The notes under the pieces are model-generated. The model ran no database searches and had not been told where the DNA came from. It saw only the letters and a program-made list of their open reading frames with translations. Shown piece after piece: positions 39,701-46,395 of a stretch of 64,000 bases of DNA. The position numbers and the translations under genes are program-made. This stretch comes from Candidatus Endobugula sertula (lineage in GTDB: Bacteria; Pseudomonadota; Gammaproteobacteria; Pseudomonadales; Cellvibrionaceae): positions 52,138 to 116,137 of the forward strand of contig MDLC01000001.1 in NCBI GenBank assembly GCA_001723645.1, given 5' to 3'. The first letter of the stretch is position 1; each line of letters begins with the position of its first letter.

Positions 39701-42700
39701 TACCTGGCGAGAGGCAAAGGCAGATAGAAAAGGAAATAGCCGTTTCGTCCACTCATTTAGAGGGCGATCAGTTGCCGTCGAAGGTGTCTTCAGTGAATGA
39801 GACAGAACTTGAAGAAAGGGTATTTCAATATTTTAAAACATTGATTTCTTCAACACTGAAGCGGCCACGCCATCGCATTCAACTCGATGAAGCGCTAGAG
39901 AACTATGGCATTGATTCATTGTTGTCTATAGAAATGATCATCGAATTGGAAAAAGTGTTTGGTTCTTTACCGAAAACGTTGTTTTTTGAATATCAAACGA
40001 TTCGAGAGCTCGGTCACTACTTTTTTCAAACCTATACTGAACAATGGTGTGAACTATTCCGTATGGATAATGAGCCTGACATCATCGATGATCGTCGGAC
40101 TATAGAGGAGACAAAAACGTCACTGACCAAAGCATCAACTGGAAATTTATCTAAACATATAACACAGCGCAACCCTTATCAATCTCGATTTATAGCACCT
40201 CCTGTAGGTGTTAACACTCAACAATCTGCATCGGTTTCAACCGTTTTGGATGTCGCCATTATTGGTCTTAGTGGTCGTTATCCACAGGCTGAGAATATGG
40301 AGAAATATTGGCAGAATTTATGTCAAGGCAAGGATTGTATTACGGAAATTCCAAAGGCGCGCTGGGATTGGCGAGACTATTATACAGGGGACCCGGATCA
40401 TCCAGGTAGGCATCACAGTAAATGGGGTGGTTTTATTGAGGATATCGAACAGTTTGATGCTTTGTTTTTTAATATTTCTCCTCGCGAAGCAGAGCGTATT
40501 GATCCCCAGGAACGGCTCTTTTTAGAGACCTCTTGGACGGCTTTGGAAGATGCTGGTTATTGTAGGGATAGTTTGGATAAGTCACCGCTACCAAGGCAGG
40601 TTGGTGTTTATGTTGGAGTGATGTATTCAGAGTATCAGTTGTTAGGTTTTGAGCAAAACCTGCAAGGTAATCCGATATCATCCAGCATTAGTCATGCCAG
40701 TATTGCTAATCGAGTATCTTATGTTTTAAATGTGAGTGGCCCGAGTATGGCAGTCGATACGATGTGCTCAAGCTCATTAACGGCGTTACATCTGGCCTGT
40801 CAAGACCTGACATTGGGTCATACTGATATGGGTATTGCGGGTGGTGTAAATATTTCCATTCATCCTGACAAATATCAATTGATCAGTGATAAACGGCTGG
40901 TTTCTAGCAGTGCTCATTGTAAAAGCTTTGGTAACGGTGGTGATGGTTATATTCCCAGTGAGGGGGTGGGTGCCATAATACTGAAACGTTTGGCCGATGC
41001 TGAGCGTGACGGCGATCATATTTATGGTGTTATTAAAGGGAGTGCCATCAATCATGGTGGCAAAACCAATGGCTATAGTGTGCCTAATCCGGATAAGCAA
41101 CAGCGTGTCATTAGTGAGGCTTTGCAGCGGGCTCAAATAGCTCCTCATCAAGTCAGTTATGTAGAAGCGCATGGTGCGGGAAGCCGTTTAGGCGACCCAA
41201 TAGAAATTACGGCTCTCAGCAAAGCATTTAACAATGTTAGTGCGCAATTTAATGTGCAAAGTGCAGCCAATCAATCGTGTTTTATTGGCTCGGTAAAATC
41301 CAATATAGGAAACTGTGAATCTGCAGCAGGGACTGCCAGTATTAGCAAAGTATTGCTACAAATGAAACATGGTCAAATAGTGCCGTCCTTGCATTCAAAA
41401 GAACTGAATCCCAATATTGATTTTTCAGCAACTCCCTTTGTGGTTAACCAAGAACTGCGCGATTGGCAGAGACCGCTGATTGATGGAAAAACAGTGCCGA
41501 GAGTTGCGGGTGTCTTTTCATTTGGGGCAGGTGGTTCCAATGCTTACGTGGTGATTGAAGAGTATATTGCGAAGATACCGACAAATAACACCAGGGAATC
41601 TATAAACCATAGGTCTATTATTCCATTATCAGCACGAACTGCTGAGCAGTTGCGGCAAATTGCCAGTAGATTGCTGGCATTTATTGAAAAGAACAAGCAA
41701 GACAACGTGGTTACCCCCTTAATAGATATTGCCTATACATTGCAGGTAGGACGCGAAGCAATGGATGAACGCTTGGGATTTATTGTGAGTTCAACCGATG
41801 AATTAGTCGAAGAACTACGAAGATATCTTCAAACACACGATGATATGGAAGAGCTTTATCGAGGTCAGGTTAATCGATATGAAGACACCTTTCTTACTAT
41901 GGCGGCTGATGAAGATCTCTCTGAGGCTATCCACCATTGGATTAAAAAACGAAAACTGTCTAAGTTAATGCAATATTGGATTAAAGGTCTTGTGATTAAT
42001 TGGGATAAGTTATACGAGGGCTTACCAAAAGATGATAGTCCTCGTCGCATTAGCTTACCTACCTATCCTTTTGCCAGGCAATATTGTTGGATTGTTAAAG
42101 ATCGTAGCACTCATACTCATTGTGATGTTATGACATCAACAAAGGCTATTTCATCAAAACAATTGCCTTTGGGGAAAAACAAAGAAATATTAAAAAACAA
42201 TGATTCATTTGTTGGGCAAGATGATGATGCAGAAACTACCTTAACGGTAGACATGATACGTCATAGCTTACGTGATACTCTGGCAGATGAATTATATGTG
42301 AATGCTGAACAATTAAAAGATGATATGCCCTTTGTCGATATGGGGTTGGATTCCATTGTTGGCGTTACATGGACTCGCAAGCTTAGCCAAAAATATCATG
42401 TATCCATTGATGCGACTAAAGTTTATCAATATCCAAGCTTGCGAAAAATGGCAAATTATATACTTGCAGAGATTAATCGATTAGGCACCGCTCACCTATT
42501 TTCCAAGCAAGGAAGGACTGCATCACCTCAACAAAAATATGGTATAAGCCAACAGGAAGACAATGCGTTAATTTCCTCCTCTTCGGTATCTTACATAAAA
42601 TCTTCGCCAATTAAAAAGGTCGCTATTGATAGTGATTTTGATAAAGGAAGCCACAATGGGCGGGAAAATGGCTACCGTATTATATCTGCTACGCAAAATG

Positions 42701-45700
42701 ATATCACGGAACTATTACAACTAGAGAACGTGTGTCTTCCCCAGCACCTAGTTTGTACTAGGTCCATGTTGGTAGCGCGTATTAAACTTTACCCTGAAGG
42801 ACAAATTCTTATAAAAAAACAAAAAAAGATTATAGCCGCATTATGTTCTCAACGACTTGATAGCAAAACGTTATTATATCATGCTAAATATCATCAATTA
42901 TTGAGTTTACACCATAAAAATGGGGCTGTTTTACATATAGTATCCATCAATATTTTACCAGAATTTCGAGGGCAAGAATTAGAACGCAAGCTATTAAATG
43001 CTCTTTTATACCAAAAACATTTCATGGATGGTATTCAATATTTGACGAGAATTATATCTTGCGAAAATTATCATGATCACACCATTGAGCTTAAAGATTA
43101 TTTACAACAAGTTGCACATAATGACTGGTACAAAGAGCCTGTATTAAATTTTCATCATTCTCATGGTGGCAGGGTTGTAGGACTAATAAGAAATTATCAG
43201 GTACTCAATAGAAATAGCCAAGATGATGGTGTGCTTATTGAGCATACTATTAAATCTTTCTCTCAATCGATAAGAGAAAGTTTTCCAACCACTAAAGACT
43301 TCGAAAAAACCAGTCGATACCAGCCGTTATCCAAACGTATTAGAAGCCTGATGCGTCTGTACCCGGAAATAGTCCCTCTGTCTATCGAAGGCTCTGGTTG
43401 TAATACCTTTTGGATTCACGGTGGTTCTGGTGAGGTAGGAGTGTATATGGACATTGCCAAGCATTTACAAACGTCTGATTTTAAAATGATTGGAATACAA
43501 GCACGTGGGTTTCTTATGCCGAATGCCCCCCCCCTTAATAATCTGGTTGAAATGGCCAGATACTACTCAAAAATGATTGTCTCTGTAGACCCTATTGGTC
43601 CTTATCACATTATAGGATTTTCAATGGGAGGAGCCATTACCTATGAAGTTGGTCGGCAATTACAGTTAGCAGGAAAAACAGTAAACACACTGGTTATGGT
43701 GGAACCACCGGTTTGTAACGATAACCAGTATGCTGACCTCTTTAACGTGTCTAAACGTGAAAATTTTTTGGCCAATGCAAACTTTTTATTACTGGTTACT
43801 TTATACCTGGATAGGGATTTTTCTGAAAAACTAAATACGGGAGAAATAAACTGGGATACCTATATGATTGTGGAAGAGGATGTATTGGATATTGCCGATG
43901 ATGAGTTAGTTTCCTATCTGGTACAGTTATGCCTTAAAAAAGGTATTAAACAGTCTGCTGAAGCATTGGAATTTAAGTTAAGGTCTATATCTGATATTCA
44001 TCTTGCGAATTTGCAGGCGATACAAGACTATCGGCCTAAAACATTACCTTATCCCGATAAGACTTCAATAGTATTGATGCGTACTGAATCAGCAAAAGCA
44101 ACATCAGATGCTATATGGAACCCAGAATATTTAAAAAATATTCAACGTGTTTGGGGATCAATGATGCCATTTTTTCAATATTGGGACTCACTTATTCCCA
44201 ATTTGAAAACCATTATTATAGGTGGCAATAATCATGTTGATATGTTAAACGATAAAAAAAGCCTCAATAAATTTCTGCAACAACTAAGACAGCTCTACAA
44301 TAAACATAAAAGCAATAATGAGTCTTGTGATTATTTCCATGAAAAAAACAATGGCATTTTAATAGATAGATCTCATACTGAATCGAATATTGCCATTATA
44401 GGTATGTCAGGGTGTTTTCCGGATGCAAAAAATGTTAATGAATTTTGGGAAAATTTAAAAAATGCTCGTCATAGTGTTAAAGAAATTCCCTATAATCGGT
44501 CTTGGGATATTGATGATTACTTTGATACTTCTTCGCAAACACATGCACAGGAATATGTTAAACAAGGAGCATTTTTAGAAAATATCGATCTTTTTGATCC
44601 GCTGTTTTTTAATATTTCTCCGGTGGAAGCAGAGCTTATGGATCCAACTGAACGATTTTTCCTTCAGGAATCCTGGAAAGCGATTGAAGATGCTGGTTAT
44701 GATGCATCAAACTTAAGTGGAAAACGTTGGGGGGTATTTGCCTGTGCAAAGGGAGACTACCATGCCATTATTCACAAGCAGGATAAAACTCGTATCATGA
44801 CCACTGACTCTATGCCTCCTGCCAGGTTTGCTTATTTATTGAATTTGTTAGGGCCTGCAGTTCACGTTGATACGGCTTGTTCATCGTCTTTGGCAGCAAT
44901 TGCTTACGCATGTGATAGCCTCATTCTTGGAAATTGTGATGTTGCCATTGCAGGAGGTGGAAATATCAACTCAACTCCCAGCCTTTTGATCAGTTCAAGT
45001 CAACTTGGTTTGTTGTCAAAAGATGGCCGATGTTATACCTTCGATCAACGTGCAAACGGAACGGTATTAGGGGAGGCGGTAGCATCGATTATTTTAAAAC
45101 CCTTACAACAAGCGATTGACGATGGTGATCAGGTCTACGGATTAATTAAGGGTTGGGGAATGAATCAAGATGGAAAAACCAATGGTATTACTGCTCCTAG
45201 TGTTAAGTCACAAATTCAGTTGGAAGCGGATGTTTATCAAAAATTTATGATTAATCCTGAACATATTACGATGGTTGAAGCCCATGGAACTGGGACTAAA
45301 CTAGGAGATCCCATTGAGGTTCAGGCATTAACAGAAGCTTTTCAGAAATATACTCAAAAAACAGGGTATTGTGCACTAGGTTCTTTGAAAAGTAATATTG
45401 GACATACTTTTTCCGCTGCTGGAGTCGCTAGTGTTATCAAGGTTTTGTTGTCATTCAAGCATTCACAGATTCCTCCAAGTATTAATTTCAAGACTATCAA
45501 TTCTCATATACCTATTGATAAAACGCCATTTTTTGTGAATAGCCATTTGAAACCCTGGCCTTATCGTGCTGATCAATCCCGTTGTGCGGCGGTGAGTGCT
45601 TTTGGTGCAACAGGAACCAATGTCCATTTGGTGATAGAAGAATATATCAGCAAAAGCTCGACATTAAATACCTCCAGATTGATTGATGATAAGCCTTTAC

Positions 45701-46395
45701 CCGTTATTATCCCTTTGTCGGCAAAAGATCCAGATAGGTTAAAGGAAGTGGCACAACGTTTGTTGGAATTTATTCGTGAACATTCGACAGCTGAGGTTGG
45801 CGGTGAAGAAGGTTTTCACACAGATAATGTAGACGCCACTGAACTCCAAAATAAGCTTGATTTACAATCGGTTGCTTATACCCTTCAAGTCGGGCGTCAA
45901 GCTATGACTGAACGCTTAGGATTTATAGTCAGTTCTTTTAAAGAACTTGAAAAAAAACTGGATGAATTTATGTATGATAAGAAAAATATTAAAGGAATGT
46001 ATAGAGGAAAAATTAAAGATAATGAAGAAACCATCACATTATTTTCAAGAGACAAAGAAATGATAGAAGTTGTTAAATTATGGATGCGTAAAAAGAAACT
46101 GTCCAAAATTTTAAATCTTTGGGTTAAAGGATTAACACTTGATTGGAAGCAATTATATGGTAAAGAACATCCAGCTCGTATTAGTTTGCCATGCTATCCT
46201 TTTGCCAAAGAGCGTTATTGGTTGGATACTGATAAGTTAGTCGACGGTAGTTATCTCAACCCTAGACAAGAGGGAATAAATACAGATAGTGATAAGTTTG
46301 ATGAAAAGCTTTATGAATCCTTGCTGGACAATCTTTTTTCCAAAACTATGACACCTGATGAAGCTATTAAGTTAATGGAAGAGGAGGTATCATGA
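33232..46395 (+). CDS. bryX: Atypical trans-AT PKS with AprA-like starter module, internal GNAT-TE and terminal KS
   Basis: A 4387-residue protein. Order: methyltransferase MT1 (1-515, MGCGDGTLL near 286); truncated GNAT-like segment (517-647); methyltransferase MT2 (677-1040, EIGAGTGG near 862); ACP (Ser1120); KS1 (1201-1635, Cys1370); DH (1834-2145) with no KR; ACP (Ser2229); KS2 (2340-2780, Cys2512, His2647, but Asn2694 for the second His); ACP (Ser3041, Trp3047); full-length GNAT (3147-3340); thioesterase (about 3380-3693, Ser3464 in GFSMGG, His3668); KS3 (3720-4140, Cys3883, all catalytic residues intact); C-terminal docking helix with no ACP after the KS. ATG is 2 nt after the bryC stop with GAGGT upstream, so translation is probably coupled. 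It looks like a small starter/release line fused to the KS half of a split module. As I recall, no function was firmly assigned to BryX. Confidence 0.88.
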   Translation: MLEVINRYCHGYVFVPVVLALEEKGFFDLFTRNRYLTFEKIKTELNANSGHLQVALRMLQSVSWISCDDQGYVLTDAADERNKIPSDFIELFNFSMSRYLENTEGHGLKKWIDQSGDNWGISNPVLTDFLDGVLIIPLLLELKENGYFDALKNVNSLNKKLFLGDIEQSVRNEIITLFKQKNWLREDEETFYFTKSGQFITQRIFITATIASYKPMLSRITELMFGNARSIFKKGLHGEESHVDRTLNVIGSGFQHQKYFADIEALVIQLFNDTFYDQQPKYIADMGCGDGTLLKNIYNIIKEKSARGNVLNHYPVVLIGIDYNEAALQETNNTLAGVDTRHYVLKGDIGDPEGVISDLYDLGIKDPENILHVRSFLDHDRPYIAPTEVMNIEARSKIFDQGVYVDSDGQAISPVVMIQSLVEHFKRWSCVKTKHGLLILEVHSLNPEVVNQYLDESESLHFDAYHGFSSQYLVSAEDFLICAAEAGLFSKPDVFQNYPRNLPFTRITLNFFEKKPYQIRHPNENDLSALMDLEKICRPNNQCLCIDDLRQRIDEYPKGQCILELNNTIVAVIYSQKCINRVLGTAAGVWQHNARGQCIHYLYINVLPKIKKEYAIQLLQFTSIYHGVHNDIEDVIGIDECYQCLNEKTIQAGSFMESESVDVLCSRVEKHIAKYPIDIGVNALDAEQEMGLFGAKWLLSIFQSQGVMKKSGEYYQKDQLRLMLNIIPKYYRLFECLLLIFEKRKLISIQKNTVQTLSDIDEFALNDPLVEFASFKRTFSSQYGSLMPFLRLMASCLSRYLEILTGKIQAHDIIFPEGGMNLFEGIFKGDQLSDYFNHILAELIYERANALSVGNMNKTIRILEIGAGTGGATEFVLNRASPLSNVIEFYYTDISSSFLRYGESRFSDKYPWLQYKVLDIESNLDAQGFYPDSFDIVYASNVLHDTKYIQYTLSQVSHMLTQNGLLMLNEFTRMKDLLLFTGGLLDGLWLYEDPTNRLDNVCLLNVDQWRSILFKSGFKNVKDFVLPFEKLNTEQSQSVIVSEWINEDLSSNVENVVKNNHCLEIQNHSDPITVENKIVTIKDNTSLHDSIEKIFYKILGDKRKLGFSPKRPLMELGLDSIELLELRSLLGKHFSIKLEPTFLFQYETMAAVIEYFRSLSVPSDMIQDKPDIIDKVPITEEIMTGGTSRVRTGQSNQNEPIAIIGMSCLFPGEVTTVDEFWELLIQERHAIQPLPKGRWQWPEGVDPSGAQLGIDQGGFLDGIDTFDADFFRISRKEAELMDPQQRKLLELSWQVIEHAGYKPSVFSGQEIGIYVGACHGNYRELLTKSDQSLKTTEGYLMTGSMLSFLPNRISYFYNFKGPSVAIDTACSSVLVAIEQAVYAIQSGRCDQALVGGINLMSTPSDTVSYYQAGMLSKSGKCKTFDAMADGYVRGEGGAMLFLKSLSQAEYDKDCIYGVIKGVGVNHGGQASSLTVPKPDSQAALLKSVYLKANVHPDTISYIETHGTATPLGDPVEVNALKQAFGSFYPDMAQKKLNSRYCGLGSVKTNIGHLEAASGIAGIIKILLSMRYRRIPASLNYTQLNPNIELSDSPFYIVNKSRDWPVLQDSRGGEIPRRAGVNVYGGGGVNAHVVLEEYVTSPDMNNVNIPNATLPDQKKTELIILSAMNEETLKHIAKNLKSYLSKTARLEKHDLADIAYTLQVGREAMKARAIFLVDNNSELIEKLEDFVVGKKVIKNHYAGYVSAENELIALFDSAEDKQQTIKTWMLDGQFEKLARLWVKGLPVDWSLLHDNPRPNRIALPCYPFAKETYWIPAHAETIIPHRDNANVVNKIHPLLHTNISDFTQQCFVSTFTGYEVFFKDHVIQGKRILPGVAYLEMARAAIEQSVGPLYKYKSHIQLQHIAWATPFFIQKKTDVYIHLFINSSDPSERVGNNLIQYEIYTKALDNEHNENLPAATRVIHHHGVALLRNGDDDTEDVNITELTAEIMLSERDNEYHYLDTEKCYALFKNMGIDYGSGHKGIQDIYANNHQVLARLVIPASVLHTQDQFIMPPSLMDSALQAHIGLESHAWTSNSVNLSLYVPFAVDTIDVIAACTANMWVWIRYCLPQEQNINKPFKKLNMDLCDDKGKVCIKIRGLSLKRITGYYPHWQEQTLPGERQRQIEKEIAVSSTHLEGDQLPSKVSSVNETELEERVFQYFKTLISSTLKRPRHRIQLDEALENYGIDSLLSIEMIIELEKVFGSLPKTLFFEYQTIRELGHYFFQTYTEQWCELFRMDNEPDIIDDRRTIEETKTSLTKASTGNLSKHITQRNPYQSRFIAPPVGVNTQQSASVSTVLDVAIIGLSGRYPQAENMEKYWQNLCQGKDCITEIPKARWDWRDYYTGDPDHPGRHHSKWGGFIEDIEQFDALFFNISPREAERIDPQERLFLETSWTALEDAGYCRDSLDKSPLPRQVGVYVGVMYSEYQLLGFEQNLQGNPISSSISHASIANRVSYVLNVSGPSMAVDTMCSSSLTALHLACQDLTLGHTDMGIAGGVNISIHPDKYQLISDKRLVSSSAHCKSFGNGGDGYIPSEGVGAIILKRLADAERDGDHIYGVIKGSAINHGGKTNGYSVPNPDKQQRVISEALQRAQIAPHQVSYVEAHGAGSRLGDPIEITALSKAFNNVSAQFNVQSAANQSCFIGSVKSNIGNCESAAGTASISKVLLQMKHGQIVPSLHSKELNPNIDFSATPFVVNQELRDWQRPLIDGKTVPRVAGVFSFGAGGSNAYVVIEEYIAKIPTNNTRESINHRSIIPLSARTAEQLRQIASRLLAFIEKNKQDNVVTPLIDIAYTLQVGREAMDERLGFIVSSTDELVEELRRYLQTHDDMEELYRGQVNRYEDTFLTMAADEDLSEAIHHWIKKRKLSKLMQYWIKGLVINWDKLYEGLPKDDSPRRISLPTYPFARQYCWIVKDRSTHTHCDVMTSTKAISSKQLPLGKNKEILKNNDSFVGQDDDAETTLTVDMIRHSLRDTLADELYVNAEQLKDDMPFVDMGLDSIVGVTWTRKLSQKYHVSIDATKVYQYPSLRKMANYILAEINRLGTAHLFSKQGRTASPQQKYGISQQEDNALISSSSVSYIKSSPIKKVAIDSDFDKGSHNGRENGYRIISATQNDITELLQLENVCLPQHLVCTRSMLVARIKLYPEGQILIKKQKKIIAALCSQRLDSKTLLYHAKYHQLLSLHHKNGAVLHIVSINILPEFRGQELERKLLNALLYQKHFMDGIQYLTRIISCENYHDHTIELKDYLQQVAHNDWYKEPVLNFHHSHGGRVVGLIRNYQVLNRNSQDDGVLIEHTIKSFSQSIRESFPTTKDFEKTSRYQPLSKRIRSLMRLYPEIVPLSIEGSGCNTFWIHGGSGEVGVYMDIAKHLQTSDFKMIGIQARGFLMPNAPPLNNLVEMARYYSKMIVSVDPIGPYHIIGFSMGGAITYEVGRQLQLAGKTVNTLVMVEPPVCNDNQYADLFNVSKRENFLANANFLLLVTLYLDRDFSEKLNTGEINWDTYMIVEEDVLDIADDELVSYLVQLCLKKGIKQSAEALEFKLRSISDIHLANLQAIQDYRPKTLPYPDKTSIVLMRTESAKATSDAIWNPEYLKNIQRVWGSMMPFFQYWDSLIPNLKTIIIGGNNHVDMLNDKKSLNKFLQQLRQLYNKHKSNNESCDYFHEKNNGILIDRSHTESNIAIIGMSGCFPDAKNVNEFWENLKNARHSVKEIPYNRSWDIDDYFDTSSQTHAQEYVKQGAFLENIDLFDPLFFNISPVEAELMDPTERFFLQESWKAIEDAGYDASNLSGKRWGVFACAKGDYHAIIHKQDKTRIMTTDSMPPARFAYLLNLLGPAVHVDTACSSSLAAIAYACDSLILGNCDVAIAGGGNINSTPSLLISSSQLGLLSKDGRCYTFDQRANGTVLGEAVASIILKPLQQAIDDGDQVYGLIKGWGMNQDGKTNGITAPSVKSQIQLEADVYQKFMINPEHITMVEAHGTGTKLGDPIEVQALTEAFQKYTQKTGYCALGSLKSNIGHTFSAAGVASVIKVLLSFKHSQIPPSINFKTINSHIPIDKTPFFVNSHLKPWPYRADQSRCAAVSAFGATGTNVHLVIEEYISKSSTLNTSRLIDDKPLPVIIPLSAKDPDRLKEVAQRLLEFIREHSTAEVGGEEGFHTDNVDATELQNKLDLQSVAYTLQVGRQAMTERLGFIVSSFKELEKKLDEFMYDKKNIKGMYRGKIKDNEETITLFSRDKEMIEVVKLWMRKKKLSKILNLWVKGLTLDWKQLYGKEHPARISLPCYPFAKERYWLDTDKLVDGSYLNPRQEGINTDSDKFDEKLYESLLDNLFSKTMTPDEAIKLMEEEVS
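36832..40040 (+). other. BryX module: KS - DH - ACP, KR apparently deleted
   Basis: KS with Cys 37339 and an HGTAT variant of HGTGT (His kept), NIGH intact. DH from 38731 has HVIQGKRILP and MDSALQ, so it looks active, yet no KR follows to make its substrate. After the DH comes YYPHWQEQTLPGE, which matches the beginning of the KR region in bryD module 12 (SYPHWQPQTLAG, 51275), and then the sequence passes directly into the ACP linker (Ser 39916). Confidence 0.75.
40249..42475 (+). other. BryX KS0 - ACP(Trp)
   Basis: KS similar to bryB KS3, with Cys 40765 and HGAGS (His 41170), but the second catalytic His of NIGH is Asn (41311, reads NIGNCES). Elongation should be impaired. The ACP reads GLDSIVGVTW (Ser 42352), with the beta-branching Trp six residues after the Ser, the same flag as the bryB module-7 ACP. 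Confidence 0.75.
42670..44310 (+). other. Internal GNAT - thioesterase didomain
   Basis: The GNAT-like domain (42670-43250) is full length and includes the LNFHHSHGGRVVGLIRNY segment characteristic of CurA-type GNATs, which decarboxylate malonyl-CoA and load acetyl. A type I thioesterase follows, with IHGGSGEVG, GFSMGG (Ser 43621) and GGNNHVD (His 44233). At the usual acid position after the strand following the Ser the sequence is MVEPP, so the triad may be Ser-Glu-His. A thioesterase in the interior of a PKS, followed by another KS, is unusual. Confidence 0.72.
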
